NCBI RefSeq assembly: GCF_010501095.1
Contig: NZ_QVMP01000013.1
Location: 90,110-130,953, forward strand
Reading direction: 5' to 3'
Source: Dysgonomonas sp. 520
Lineage (GTDB): Bacteria > Bacteroidota > Bacteroidia > Bacteroidales > Dysgonomonadaceae
Length of the DNA: 40,844 nucleotides
Shown here: one piece after another, positions 1 through 9,206 of the stretch
Numbering within the stretch: position 1 is the stretch's first letter
Layout of the letters: every line of letters begins with the position of its first letter
The notes under the pieces: generated by a model
Databases searched by the model: none
What the model was told of the DNA's origin: nothing
The model's input: only the letters and a program-made list of their open reading frames with translations
Translations under genes and position numbers: made by a program

Positions 1-7
1 AAAAAAC

Positions 8-41
8 AGATCCTTCGATACTCTCAGGATGACAAAATTGA
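8..41. repeat. Dispersed intergenic repeat fragment (CTTCG...GATGACA type)
   Basis: A short segment with the core GATCCTTCG followed by CTCAGGATGACA. Related segments lie at about 6943-6990 and 13620-13650, where the core reads GATGCTTCG...CAGCATGACA. The remainder of 1-154 is A+T-rich and shows no gene. Function is unknown; it looks like a REP-type dispersed repeat. Confidence 0.5.
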
Positions 42-154
42 ATAAAACGAAAAAGTCTAGACGGTTTCTAAATCAAAAATAATACATTTTTGATTTTGCT
101 ACAATTATTTCTCATTTTAATCTAAGGCAAACGCATCAAAAGTTTCATTAACCA

Positions 155-1306
155 TCAGCTATCCTTCTTTCTCAGTGTCATTACCGTTATTTCGGGCCAT
201 GCACCAAAACGAAAAGGCAATAAAACACTAGCTATCCCTACATTTACATATATACCTTGAGTCCCCTCCACATACAAGCCGCTCCATTCAGGGTAAGTGA
301 TTGATGCTAAGGATAAATTGCCGATAGAAAACTGGTTTCCATGAGTATGCCCTGCCAAAGTCAGGTCAACGCCTCTGTGCAAAGCATAATACCGCCAAAA
401 TGTGGGGTCGTGTGTCAACAACAATGTAAACTTATCAGATGAGATACCTTGCATTGCCTTGTTTATATCGGCAAACTGAGGATATCCGAAATACCCGAAA
501 TTTTCAGTTCCGATCAAAGCTATCGAATCGTTTTGCCTGACAAGATATGTGTGTGCGTTATTCAACATTTCCCATCCCATCTCTTTCTGAGCAGCGCACA
601 AGTCTATCAGGTTTTGCTGCTTGGCTTTCTCCGATGGCCATTCTCTGAAATCGCCATAATCATGGTTTCCCAGAACTGAGAAAACACCGTCCGGAGCCTT
701 CAATCGAGATAGTATATCCTCGAATCCCTCTAGTTCTTTGGTTTCTACATTCACCAAATCGCCTGTTAATACAATTACATCTGCTTTTTGCTGATTAACT
801 ATATCTATTACTTTTTCTATTTCGCCTTTGCGGTCACTCCACGTTCCGATATGAAGATCAGATACTTGAACAACTTTATAACCATCAAAAGATTGCGGCA
901 ATCTTGACGAAGCAAATTCTACTTCTTTCACAACAAACTTCGTTTGTCCTACTACACTTCCGTAAATGGTAACAAAAAAAATGATGAAGCAAGCCACCAA
1001 TCCCAATATAGTGAAAATACGAATTTTTCGTTTAATAAAATAACCCAGAGGGAAATCCCAAAAAGAAATCAGTACAAATACGAGCTTTGCTGCTATCACT
1101 GATATTATGATGAAAGACAACAATATATGATAATCCTGTACCCTGAATATTATTTTATAAACTCCTTCATAAAATAGAAAAGACGGCAAAAACCAAAGTA
1201 CACGAAGAAGCACATTTCTTGTCAGTTTTCTTATGAAAACAAGAAATATGTATATATCAATAAGTATCAGTAATGGAAAAAATTTCAAAAAGAATACACC
1301 GATCAT
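155..1306 (-). CDS. Membrane-anchored metallophosphoesterase (calcineurin-like)
   Basis: This is a 383-aa protein with about four hydrophobic segments in residues 1-120, followed by a calcineurin-like phosphoesterase domain. The dimetal ligand motifs are all visible: D150-L-H152, G-D183, G-N214-H215-D216, H299-D, and G-H320-T-H322. This is the layout of YaeI/YkuE-type membrane phosphoesterases, whose E. coli member acts on UDP-diacylglucosamine. The substrate here cannot be read from sequence. The catalytic domain follows the last TM segment, so its side of the membrane depends on topology. The gene stands alone, convergent with nothing on its left. A DoxX-like alternative is excluded by the full metal-site set. 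Confidence 0.88.
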   Translation of the reverse strand: MIGVFFLKFFPLLILIDIYIFLVFIRKLTRNVLLRVLWFLPSFLFYEGVYKIIFRVQDYHILLSFIIISVIAAKLVFVLISFWDFPLGYFIKRKIRIFTILGLVACFIIFFVTIYGSVVGQTKFVVKEVEFASSRLPQSFDGYKVVQVSDLHIGTWSDRKGEIEKVIDIVNQQKADVIVLTGDLVNVETKELEGFEDILSRLKAPDGVFSVLGNHDYGDFREWPSEKAKQQNLIDLCAAQKEMGWEMLNNAHTYLVRQNDSIALIGTENFGYFGYPQFADINKAMQGISSDKFTLLLTHDPTFWRYYALHRGVDLTLAGHTHGNQFSIGNLSLASITYPEWSGLYVEGTQGIYVNVGIASVLLPFRFGAWPEITVMTLRKKDS

Positions 1307-1367
1307 ACATTTTTCGTTTTATTCAAAATCTAAAGAGGCGTATAAAATACTATAAGAGAATAAGTTG

Positions 1368-3029
1368 TTATGCCTTTCCAAGCATCACTTTCGCATTCTC
1401 GATAGCCGCCTCCGTTATTTGCGAGCCGCTAAGCATCTGAGCCAATTCACGTATTCGCTCATCATCCGAAAGCAGACGCAAATTTGTTGTTGTACGGTCT
1501 TCCGTGTCCGACTTATACACAAAATAGTGAGCTTTACCTCTGGCGGCAATCTGGGGCAAGTGCGTGATAGCTATCACCTGCATCTTATCTCCAAATTCCT
1601 GCATAATCTGCCCCATCTTATCGGCCACTTCGCCCGATACGCCGGTATCTATTTCATCGAAAATGATAGTCGGCAAAGCGGTTATACCGGCAATCATGGC
1701 TTTCAGGCAAAGCATTACCCGCGATATTTCTCCACCCGAGGCAACATTGGCAATAGGCTGCAAGGGTACGTTCTTATTTGCCGAAAACCGAAACACAACA
1801 CTGTCCATTCCATATATATTGGGATGTGCTTCGGTAACAACATCGCACTGGAAGCGAATGTTGGGCATACCCAGATATGCCACCCGATCTGCAAGTTCCT
1901 TCTCGAAACTATTTGTTACAGCCCGGCGTTTACCGGACAATTGCTCTGCCAAAGCAAGCATTTTTTCGTATTTCTTCTCAACTTCACTTCTCAGTTCTTC
2001 TATTTGCTGATCATAAGAATCTATATTTTCAAGCCTTTCTTCCAAATCTTTCTGAATACCGAGCAAATCGGCAATAGACGTAACCCTGTGTTTTTGCTGG
2101 AGGGAATAGATTTGGTCGAGGCGTTCGTTCACAAAAGCCAATCGTTCGGGGTTGAACTCCACATCTTCTGCAAACCGTTCCATTTCGGTGCTAAGGTCAC
2201 GCAGGTCTACATAGGCCGACTCTATCCGCTGAGATATTTCGTCCGATTTAGAATATATACCTTGCAACGTTTGAATCGTATTCATACTGTCTTTCAGTGA
2301 CGATACAATTCCCCGATCATCATCCGACAGCAAGGTGTATACCTTAAATAATGCCGCTTTTATATCTTCCGCATGATTTAGTGTTGCCAATTCCTGTTCC
2401 AGATCATCTTGCTCGCCATCTATCAACTTCACATCCGACAATGCTGAGTATTGGTAACGGAAATAGTCTTCGTCGGCCTTATTTTTCTTTGCCACATCTT
2501 CCAAATCCCGCAGCGATTTTTCTGAATCTTTATACAGTTTATATGCCTGTTGATATTCTTTCAGCAAATTATTTGTGCCTGCCATCAGATCGACAACTTG
2601 CATTTGAAACCGGCTGTCGCCTAGCATTAAGTTTTGATGCTGGGAGTGAATATCTATCAACTGGCTACCAAGTTCCTTCATGTCAGTCAGAGAAACGGGA
2701 CTATCATTCAAAAAAGCACGCGATTTTCCGCTCGACAATATTTCCCGCCGAAAGATATAAGAATCAGGGTCATACTCAATGCCTCTTTCTTCGCAAAACG
2801 ATTTCAGATCGTATGCCGAAACATCAAACATTCCCTCTATTATGCACTTGTCTTCGCCTTGTTTTATCGATTTCACATCGGCTCGCTGCCCCAATATGAG
2901 AGACAAGGCACCCAAAATAATCGACTTTCCCGCCCCGGTTTCACCCGTAATAACCGAAAAACCCGAATTAAAATCAATCTCCAGACTATCAATCAGAGCA
3001 TAATTTTTTATATATAAAGATTTCAACAT
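1368..3029 (-). CDS. recN: DNA repair protein RecN
   Basis: RecN is an SMC-like ATPase acting in double-strand break repair. The 553-aa protein has Walker A GETGAGKS at residues 29-36, a long central coiled coil at about 150-370, the ABC signature SGGE at 431-434, and Walker B ending in IIFDEID near 459. Length is normal for the family. An upstream in-frame ATG at 3053 would add eight residues. I prefer 3029 because the protein then begins MLKSLYIKNYALID as RecN proteins do, and because the -7 promoter box at 3055-3062 would place the transcript start downstream of the 3053 ATG. The gene is followed by the phosphoesterase about 60 bp away. Confidence 0.95.
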   Translation of the reverse strand: MLKSLYIKNYALIDSLEIDFNSGFSVITGETGAGKSIILGALSLILGQRADVKSIKQGEDKCIIEGMFDVSAYDLKSFCEERGIEYDPDSYIFRREILSSGKSRAFLNDSPVSLTDMKELGSQLIDIHSQHQNLMLGDSRFQMQVVDLMAGTNNLLKEYQQAYKLYKDSEKSLRDLEDVAKKNKADEDYFRYQYSALSDVKLIDGEQDDLEQELATLNHAEDIKAALFKVYTLLSDDDRGIVSSLKDSMNTIQTLQGIYSKSDEISQRIESAYVDLRDLSTEMERFAEDVEFNPERLAFVNERLDQIYSLQQKHRVTSIADLLGIQKDLEERLENIDSYDQQIEELRSEVEKKYEKMLALAEQLSGKRRAVTNSFEKELADRVAYLGMPNIRFQCDVVTEAHPNIYGMDSVVFRFSANKNVPLQPIANVASGGEISRVMLCLKAMIAGITALPTIIFDEIDTGVSGEVADKMGQIMQEFGDKMQVIAITHLPQIAARGKAHYFVYKSDTEDRTTTNLRLLSDDERIRELAQMLSGSQITEAAIENAKVMLGKA

Positions 3030-3054
3030 ATAATCAGAAAAATAAAAAGACAAG

Positions 3055-3062
3055 CAAAGGTA
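3055..3062 (-). promoter_or_regulatory. Bacteroidetes -7 promoter box for recN
   Basis: CAAAGGTA is the reverse complement of TACCTTTG and matches the Bacteroidetes -7 consensus TAnnTTTG. It lies 26 bp upstream of the preferred recN start and argues against the longer ORF start. Confidence 0.6.
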
Positions 3063-3110
3063 ATAATTTTTTTATCCTGATAAATATCCAATTCAGCTAC
3101 AAGTTACCAA

Positions 3111-3258
3111 AAGTAGGGGCGTAAAATCTTACGCCCTCATGTCAATAATATCGGGCGAAATATTTTTGGCTCCGCTTCTCTCTGCCGATTTTCAATTCGC
3201 CCCTACTGAAAAGATATTGTACAATTTAAACCAACACTTTTCAACTACTGATTGACAT
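3111..3258 (+). repeat. Dispersed palindromic repeat, copy A
   Basis: This composite intergenic repeat fills most of the gap between recN and rpmE2. It contains a short palindrome GGGGCGTAAAATCTTACGCC, a second GGGCGAAAT-type unit, and the tail ACACTTTTCAACTACTGATT. A near-identical inverted copy lies at 29972-30089, but copy A has an extra segment of about 25 bp in the middle (around 3165-3195). The remainder of 3063-3375 holds only the rpmE2 promoter. Confidence 0.75.
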
Positions 3259-3320
3259 AAGTAATAAAAAAGTTTTACAGTTTTTTTAGGCAAGCTATTT
3301 TATATTATCAAAAAATGGTT

Positions 3321-3328
3321 TAACTTTG
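3321..3328 (+). promoter_or_regulatory. -7 promoter box for rpmE2
   Basis: TAACTTTG matches TAnnTTTG and lies 48 bp upstream of the rpmE2 ATG. No clear -33 element was seen. Confidence 0.55.
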
Positions 3329-3375
3329 CAAACCGAAAATTGGATTGAAATAACTATAAAGATATAAATAAAGCA

Positions 3376-3639
3376 ATGAAAAAAGGAATTCATCCGGAAA
3401 ATTACCGTCAAGTGGTTTTCAAAGACATGTCTAACGATGATATGTTTATTTCTCGTTCAACCATCAACGCAAAAGATACAATCGAAATAGATGGTGTAAC
3501 TTATCCACTTGTAAAACTTGAAATCACTAGTTCGTCTCACCCATTCTATACAGGTAAACAAAAACTAGTGGATACAGCAGGACGTGTTGACAAGTTCATG
3601 AACCGTTACGCAAAACGTATGCAGCAAACAAAGAAATAA
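3376..3639 (+). CDS. rpmE2: 50S ribosomal protein L31, type B
   Basis: An 87-aa protein beginning [15 protein letters not shown], with [10 protein letters not shown] and a C-terminal [11 protein letters not shown], all typical of type B L31. It is a component of the large ribosomal subunit at the central protuberance bridge. It contains no cysteine, so it is the zinc-independent (C-) form; in organisms with both forms this version replaces the zinc-binding one under zinc limitation. It is monocistronic, with a consensus -7 box upstream and a near-perfect hairpin terminator immediately downstream. Confidence 0.96.
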   Translation: MKKGIHPENYRQVVFKDMSNDDMFISRSTINAKDTIEIDGVTYPLVKLEITSSSHPFYTGKQKLVDTAGRVDKFMNRYAKRMQQTKK

Positions 3640-3667
3640 GAATAAATCTTATTGTTGATAAATATTA

Positions 3668-3705
3668 GTAAAGGGATTTTCAATTGAAAATCCCTTTACT
3701 TTTTT
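3668..3705 (+). terminator. Rho-independent terminator of rpmE2
   Basis: A perfect 32-nt palindrome (left arm GTAAAGGGATTTTCAA, right arm its exact reverse complement) is followed by six T. It starts 29 bp after the rpmE2 stop. Confidence 0.92.
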
Positions 3706-3741
3706 GTGCACTTCATTATATGTCTAAATATTCTCAAACTA

Positions 3742-3781
3742 AAAACAGGGCGTGTCAAGAATTTTTGACACGCCCTGTTTT
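3742..3781. terminator. Bidirectional hairpin terminator
   Basis: The arms AAAACAGGGCGTGTCA and TGACACGCCCTGTTTT surround an eight-base loop. The A-tract on the left makes it a good terminator for the minus-strand PCMD gene ending at 3801, and the T-run makes it a backup for rpmE2. Confidence 0.9.
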
Positions 3782-3800
3782 AACAATATAATAAGTTCCG

Positions 3801-6716
3801 TTATTTCAAAAGAATCTTAGCCACAACAGAACCAACCCTCACGATATATAAGTCGCCCCTGTTCAATCCTGAAATCTCAACATATTCATCATTGTATTGT
3901 CCAACCAGAGAACCTTGCATATCGTAGATATACACATTTTCAAGAGAACTGTTGCCTTCTATAAAGATTACTCCTTCTTTTGAATATACTGTTATTTCTT
4001 CTGCAGAATCCAGACCGATACCGCTCAGAGGCTCAACAGTTAGTTTTCCTTTTACCGGAACAATATTGTAATTAACTGCTTCTCCTCCAACAACCAGTAT
4101 GTCATAATCACCTGACGGAGAATCTATTAAGGCAGTCGTCCTTGCTTCCGGCTTAGAAACGAACAAATCTTTGGTATCTTCATTCTCACCATTCTTAAAC
4201 CCTGTATACGACAAGCTGAATACCGGATTATCTTCCTTTTCTTTACGTGCAGCATCTTGTGCAGTGACTGTCAATGGTGCTTTTGTAACGGTCAGTTTAC
4301 CTTTACCTACAAACTCGTAATTATCTGCTTCACCGCCTGCAACAACAATGTCGTATTCACCAACATTGGATGTAGCAACAGCTTGGCAAGATACGGTTGG
4401 GGCGGTTTTCACCACACTTTCTTGGTCAGAACCAACAAAGCCTTCATAAGAATCAAAAACAAGTTCCGGATTTGCCTCTCCATATTCACGAGACACATTT
4501 TTATAATTTACTGTCAATGGCGCTTTACCCACCTCGAACAGAACAATAGCTTCTCCCGCAAAATAGGTAGCCGTTTCTTGAGTATAGGCTTTTATTTTGC
4601 CTTCGCCGGGTTTCTTTATCGTAACTTCGCCCGTAGAGGAATTAACAGAAGCAACCGCAGTTGACTGTGTTGTATATTGCACTTTTATTTCCGGCTCCCC
4701 GTCCAAAACTTTAGCCACCACATTCAACGGAAATGCAGCATCACCATATTTTTTTCCTACAACAGGCTCATAATCTAAAGTAATTTGTTTTTTCACCACC
4801 ACTGCAGCATCATCCGGCAGCTTGCTATTTAGTTTGTAGTTTTCAAACTCAGTCACAGGGAAAGTCATGGTGACAGGAAACTCGGAACCTTCGGGTGCAT
4901 TTTCAACTATCGCACACGAAACTATAGGTAAATTAGTACCTATAATATCCTCCCCTTTTTCCGAGTACTTCATATTAGAATATGAAAGCGTAAATTCGCC
5001 CGGCACATGACCTGCAGGAACACCAACTTTATGATATTTTACATCGGTGGAATTCGAATCAAATTTTACCTTATTGTAAGTAACATATACATCCAATGTT
5101 GTTTTTGTAATTTTAAATTTCTGATCGGGCAGATATGTAAATGTATAGTTTTTAGCTTGAGCTGCCGACAAAGTAGCAGGTCTTGTTTCTCCAACAACTT
5201 CCGCAGTTTTACTAGCCGCAGCTGTTACAGAGACAGCCTTAGTGAGCACATCTGAGGTTTCTCCATTCTTAAAGCCATCAAATACAAGAGCATAATCACA
5301 CTTTCCATTTGTTTTGTTAGATGCTGATACAGTAACACCACGTTCAACCCATGCTCCGTCTGCCAACGAAACCTTAACCGTAGCCTTGTTTACCGTAACA
5401 GTTAAAGGCTCCGAAACAGCCAAAGAAAAACCTTCCGTATCGGCTTGTTTTGCTATGATTGTTGATGTACCAATTCCGTTTATTTTCAGCTTCCCACTTA
5501 CTGCGTCAACCGATATAACTCTGTCATTCATCGATTCGTAGATAAATGGTTCGGTGCTATTTGAAGTAAATCCAAAATCTGTGATTTCATCACCATATGC
5601 AAAAGTTGGAGCTTCGGCAGGCAAAGCTATTGCCACTTTTTCTCCTTTAAATATTATCTTATAAACATAAGTACTTTGCCCCGATGTGTTAGAACATGTA
5701 ACCGTAATCTTTTTAACAAGGCTTACCCCTGCAACCTCCGATTCATTTTCAATTTGCACATTCGTAAAATCTGTGCTTCCATAAGCCGTCGCAACCAATT
5801 CCTTGTCTCTATCGGCATAAGACAATTGATATTCGAAAATATCCTCATTAAAACCTTTCAACGCTTCACCTGCCAAGGTTAATGATTTCAGTTTCGCATT
5901 ATATACATAATGTACATCATCTGCCCATAAGGTATTTCCATTTTTTATAACACTTCGATCCCAATAGTTTGCAGATGATAAAATGATATTCATTTTTTCA
6001 GGAGTTTCATCACTTTTATATTCAACAGGAAGCGAAATCCGAGTCCAGTCTGCCAATACACCTTCAATATTATATTCAGCCTTACCAATCAGCTCGGCAT
6101 TTCCGCTATCGGGCGTTTTCTTACCCAAAATACAAAGGTCTTGATCTTCAACCACCGCCGTTTCTTCAGACGAAAGTCCTCCTCCCGGATTGGTTCTTAC
6201 AGTAGACTTAGGAGTTCCCTTCCACATATAAGCCAACAGGAGGGCATTTTCAGCACCTTCCGAACCGATAGTTCTTTTGTAATAACCCACCAAAGAGTCG
6301 GGACGTTGTGTATATTGAACTCCACCCACAGTTCCCCCGTCACAAGAAGGAATATCCATTACTGCAAATACCCATGGAGTACCCAAACTTATGTATGCAG
6401 GTGCATTAGAACCCGCAACGTTTGGTATACCTACAAATTTATTTTCCATTTTAACGGAAAAGCCATCTCCACCCAGTCTATTAGCATCCTGTGTTACGAG
6501 AGTTTCTTTTTTCTCCAAGAATACTTTCTGATTCACATTCGAGGCTTCCCAGCCGACAGGCTGCGTCCCCGGCCTCAAAAATTTTCCGGGAATAGCTCCA
6601 TTACCTTTTATGTCTTCTACCCAAGGAAAATCAAAATCGCCCCGTATATTTTGGGCATCAATCCCCCCTAAGCACATCATTCCAGACAATAATACCAGAG
6701 TAAATAGTTTTCTCAT
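3801..6716 (-). CDS. Secreted PCMD / MBG-domain protein with T9SS sorting domain
   Basis: The start at 6716 gives 971 aa and a clean signal peptide, MRKLFTLVLLSGMMCLGGIDA. The ORF is open for 33 further codons upstream, but these add an unconvincing extension. After the signal is a region resembling the PCMD (putative carbohydrate metabolism) domain, with FPWVEDIKG and a PGKFLRPGTQPVGW stretch. A long run of beta-rich repeats follows: Big-like segments, then at least two MBG-type repeats near the C-terminus that share YGEANPELVFDSYEGF-type and GGEADNYEF-type motifs. The last 70 residues form a type A T9SS sorting domain (VYIYDMQG, ISGLNRGDLYIVRV, KILLK). It is probably exported by T9SS and attached to or released from the cell surface. 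Ligand and activity are unknown. Confidence 0.85.
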   Translation of the reverse strand: MRKLFTLVLLSGMMCLGGIDAQNIRGDFDFPWVEDIKGNGAIPGKFLRPGTQPVGWEASNVNQKVFLEKKETLVTQDANRLGGDGFSVKMENKFVGIPNVAGSNAPAYISLGTPWVFAVMDIPSCDGGTVGGVQYTQRPDSLVGYYKRTIGSEGAENALLLAYMWKGTPKSTVRTNPGGGLSSEETAVVEDQDLCILGKKTPDSGNAELIGKAEYNIEGVLADWTRISLPVEYKSDETPEKMNIILSSANYWDRSVIKNGNTLWADDVHYVYNAKLKSLTLAGEALKGFNEDIFEYQLSYADRDKELVATAYGSTDFTNVQIENESEVAGVSLVKKITVTCSNTSGQSTYVYKIIFKGEKVAIALPAEAPTFAYGDEITDFGFTSNSTEPFIYESMNDRVISVDAVSGKLKINGIGTSTIIAKQADTEGFSLAVSEPLTVTVNKATVKVSLADGAWVERGVTVSASNKTNGKCDYALVFDGFKNGETSDVLTKAVSVTAAASKTAEVVGETRPATLSAAQAKNYTFTYLPDQKFKITKTTLDVYVTYNKVKFDSNSTDVKYHKVGVPAGHVPGEFTLSYSNMKYSEKGEDIIGTNLPIVSCAIVENAPEGSEFPVTMTFPVTEFENYKLNSKLPDDAAVVVKKQITLDYEPVVGKKYGDAAFPLNVVAKVLDGEPEIKVQYTTQSTAVASVNSSTGEVTIKKPGEGKIKAYTQETATYFAGEAIVLFEVGKAPLTVNYKNVSREYGEANPELVFDSYEGFVGSDQESVVKTAPTVSCQAVATSNVGEYDIVVAGGEADNYEFVGKGKLTVTKAPLTVTAQDAARKEKEDNPVFSLSYTGFKNGENEDTKDLFVSKPEARTTALIDSPSGDYDILVVGGEAVNYNIVPVKGKLTVEPLSGIGLDSAEEITVYSKEGVIFIEGNSSLENVYIYDMQGSLVGQYNDEYVEISGLNRGDLYIVRVGSVVAKILLK

Positions 6717-6903
6717 TTTCAATAAATTATAATTAGTTGTTAAAATTACGAACAAAGAATAGTAACCGACTTTACCTAACAAAACAATACCTTCTTCATA
6801 TTTTATGCGAATCAATATTTGGATTTACTATAACAAAAATGTTTTTTTACATTAAGCAAACCGCAAAGACATAAAAAACCGCAAAGTTTTTCATTTTGTC
6901 ATT

Positions 6904-6990
6904 GAGTCGCCTTCGCTCCTCGAATGTTGTTTCTGAACGAAAAGAAGGATCTGTTTTACAGATGCTTCGCGTTGCTCAGCATGACAATTT
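6904..6990. repeat. Dispersed repeat fragments in the 6817-7390 gap
   Basis: This part of the 570-bp gap carries the segment GAGTCGCCTTCGCTCCTCGA, which recurs exactly at 24788-24807, and then GATGCTTCG...CAGCATGACA, related to segments at 8-41 and 13620-13650. A partial AACTACTGATTCA at about 7020-7032 belongs to the repeat family of 3111-3258. The rest of the gap is very A+T-rich; a possible minus-strand -7 box CAAATATA lies at 7066-7073, and no gene is visible. Confidence 0.6.
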
Positions 6991-7280
6991 TTCGGGCAGA
7001 ATAAAAGAACGTTTTTGTTAACTACTGATTCATTTTATTTAATTTTTTCTACTATCCGCAGGGTACAAATATAAATCATAAACTTTTTAAGACAAAAAAG
7101 CAAATCGAAACATTTTTAATATTTCACAAAAATCAGAAACTAATCTTATATAATTTTACACATCAAGTGAATATTTTTGAATTTTTGATAAAATTCAGTT
7201 CAAAATGTTAATCAATAAATATTCCGACTACTAATTTGACACAAATTGAATCAATAAATATTTTTTATCACAAATTTCCG

Positions 7281-7288
7281 TACTTTTG
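7281..7288 (+). promoter_or_regulatory. -7 promoter box for the calycin-like T9SS gene
   Basis: TACTTTTG matches TAnnTTTG. It lies about 100 bp upstream of the ATG at 7391, implying a moderately long 5' leader. Confidence 0.6.
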
Positions 7289-7390
7289 TAATGAAATAGC
7301 AAAAAAGATTGTGACCCAACTCCGGTCAAAAAAAATAACAACGATTGTGTACTTAACTCTTTGAGAAATTAAATTTTAACCTAACCATAT

Positions 7391-8947
7391 ATGAATAAAA
7401 AATTTACATCAAAAATAATGACTTTGTCATTAATCTGTTTGTGTAGCTTTGGCCTGTCGGCAAATGCACTGGGCAAAGGATATACACATTCAATAAAAAA
7501 TGTATCTACAACCAACAGTTTGTCTGAAATAGCAGGAATTTATGCCGGCTCTCTGCAAGTTGACCTAGCCGAACAAAATGGTGAAGTAATAACATTTCCC
7601 AATCAATTGTTAATAACCGAGAATGGTGGAGATGAAATAGGATTGTTGTTGAAAGACTTCGATTTTGGAGGACTGCCATTGGGTGATATTGCTGTTGAAA
7701 ACATTCCTGTTTCCGAATCGAACGGAGAATATCAATTTGAAAGTGAAAAGGTAAACCTCTCTCTCGCTATAGGTGACGCAGAGGTAAAGGCAAGTGGAAC
7801 TATAAAAGACAACATAGCCAATGTAACCATTGATGTTCATGCTGCATCTATTGATATTCCTGTCAAATTCACAGGAAAAGTTGTAGTAGATGGACTTCGC
7901 CTAAATGATATAAAGCTGAATGGTGTATCCGTATCAGAGGAAACTTTCGACCCGGATGTGTTTCACTATTCACTTGAAGAAATATCAGGATCGGATGTTT
8001 TAACATACGAAAAAGCAGACGCCTCATCCAAAGTAGATATTCTGCTGGATGGCAAGTGGATATATTTGTACGTTACCGATGGACTAAAGAGCAATTGCTA
8101 TGCCATAGCACATGAAATGAACACCACAGATTTTGTCGATGTCCCCATCAATAAAATAACATTAGGACAGAATGTTGATGGAAACCTTACACTGACCAAC
8201 GGAGCGGAAATTAGTTCTAACGGAACCGTAACAATAGCAGGTACAATAACTTACAACAAAACTATCGACGGCTCCGCATGGAATGTTGTAGGATTGCCTT
8301 ATACACCAATTGTGAAAGCGGTGAAAGCAGATGGAACAAGAGTGGATGCTGACGCTTATTGGTACACTTACGATAATGACGCAAAACAAAAAGAACTTAG
8401 TGCTCCTGCCGATGCTATGATCATGAAGTTAAAATCAAACACGGATGCTACTTCTCTCGATTTGATTTCGCCAAATAATTCAAGAATCGCATTAGGACAA
8501 CAAGAAGTTATATCCGGATATACTGTTTTAGCTAATAATTCCTTGGTGTCTAAAGCCCTAAGTTCTCTAGCACCTGTTATTCCGGCATCGCCTAACGAAG
8601 GAGTCTATTATATCTTTAATGGAACAGAATTTATTAAAGCTAACGGTGATACAAAAATAGCACCTGCCACAATGTTCATCGCTTATGCCGGAGCAACACC
8701 AGCTGCAACAATAGCCGTACCAAATACCGATAGTGGTATTGATAATCCAAACAATGACGGACAAAGCGTTTATGCTGCTGAAAATACAGTTTACGTTAAA
8801 GGTTTTAGCGGCATAGTTCAAATATATACACTGAATGGTAACTTATACACGAATGTAAATGCTACCGGAAACGATTCGTTCGAATTACCGAGAGGCACAT
8901 ACATCGTTCAAACAGGAAGTAGAGCTACTTTGATTATGATTAAATAA
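7391..8947 (+). CDS. Secreted calycin-like domain protein with T9SS sorting domain
   Basis: A 518-aa protein with a signal peptide in residues 1-27 (cleavage near SANALG). Residues of about 42-165 resemble the Bacteroidetes calycin-like beta-barrel domain (IAGIYAGSLQVDL, FPNQLLITENGGDEIGLLLK, GTIKDNIANVTIDV). The middle, about 170-440, is beta-rich and I do not recognise it. The C-terminal 70 residues form a T9SS type A sorting domain (VYVKGFSGIVQIYTLNG, LPRGTYIVQTG). It is expected to be secreted across the outer membrane. Calycin folds often bind small hydrophobic ligands, but no ligand can be inferred. It is monocistronic with its own promoter and terminator. Confidence 0.8.
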   Translation: MNKKFTSKIMTLSLICLCSFGLSANALGKGYTHSIKNVSTTNSLSEIAGIYAGSLQVDLAEQNGEVITFPNQLLITENGGDEIGLLLKDFDFGGLPLGDIAVENIPVSESNGEYQFESEKVNLSLAIGDAEVKASGTIKDNIANVTIDVHAASIDIPVKFTGKVVVDGLRLNDIKLNGVSVSEETFDPDVFHYSLEEISGSDVLTYEKADASSKVDILLDGKWIYLYVTDGLKSNCYAIAHEMNTTDFVDVPINKITLGQNVDGNLTLTNGAEISSNGTVTIAGTITYNKTIDGSAWNVVGLPYTPIVKAVKADGTRVDADAYWYTYDNDAKQKELSAPADAMIMKLKSNTDATSLDLISPNNSRIALGQQEVISGYTVLANNSLVSKALSSLAPVIPASPNEGVYYIFNGTEFIKANGDTKIAPATMFIAYAGATPAATIAVPNTDSGIDNPNNDGQSVYAAENTVYVKGFSGIVQIYTLNGNLYTNVNATGNDSFELPRGTYIVQTGSRATLIMIK

Positions 8948-8967
8948 TCTATCTTCAACTTATTATG

Positions 8968-9001
8968 AAAAGAGTCGGGAATTACTTCCGACTCTTTTTT
9001 T
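8968..9001 (+). terminator. Rho-independent terminator after the calycin-like gene
   Basis: AAAAGAGTCGG and CCGACTCTTTT form an 11-bp stem around a nine-base loop, followed by a T-run. Confidence 0.88.
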
Positions 9002-9129
9002 GCCACAATCTCTCTAATAAAAGGATTTGCTTTCCTGCTTTTATGCGAATTATTGATATTTTTTTTTCATTTTTCTGATAATAAATTAAAAAAAAGATTT
9101 AAAAACAATCAAAATGTCAATTTTTTAAT

Positions 9130-9137
9130 TACATTTG
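9130..9137 (+). promoter_or_regulatory. -7 promoter box for gdhA
   Basis: TACATTTG matches TAnnTTTG and lies 69 bp upstream of the gdhA ATG. Confidence 0.6.
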
Positions 9138-9206
9138 TAACTCCAATCAGGAAAACCCTGTTTATAATTTATCAAATCATCATATTTTTAATTTATCGAA
9201 CCATCT

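Noticed and set aside
1365-2300. 311-codon plus-strand ORF
   Set aside because: It is entirely antisense to recN, whose motifs are complete; composition is that of a shadow frame.
3111-3258. Possible CRISPR array from repeated GGGGCG units
   Set aside because: Units are not evenly spaced, spacers are not unique sequences of constant length, and no cas genes are present; they are palindromic dispersed repeats.
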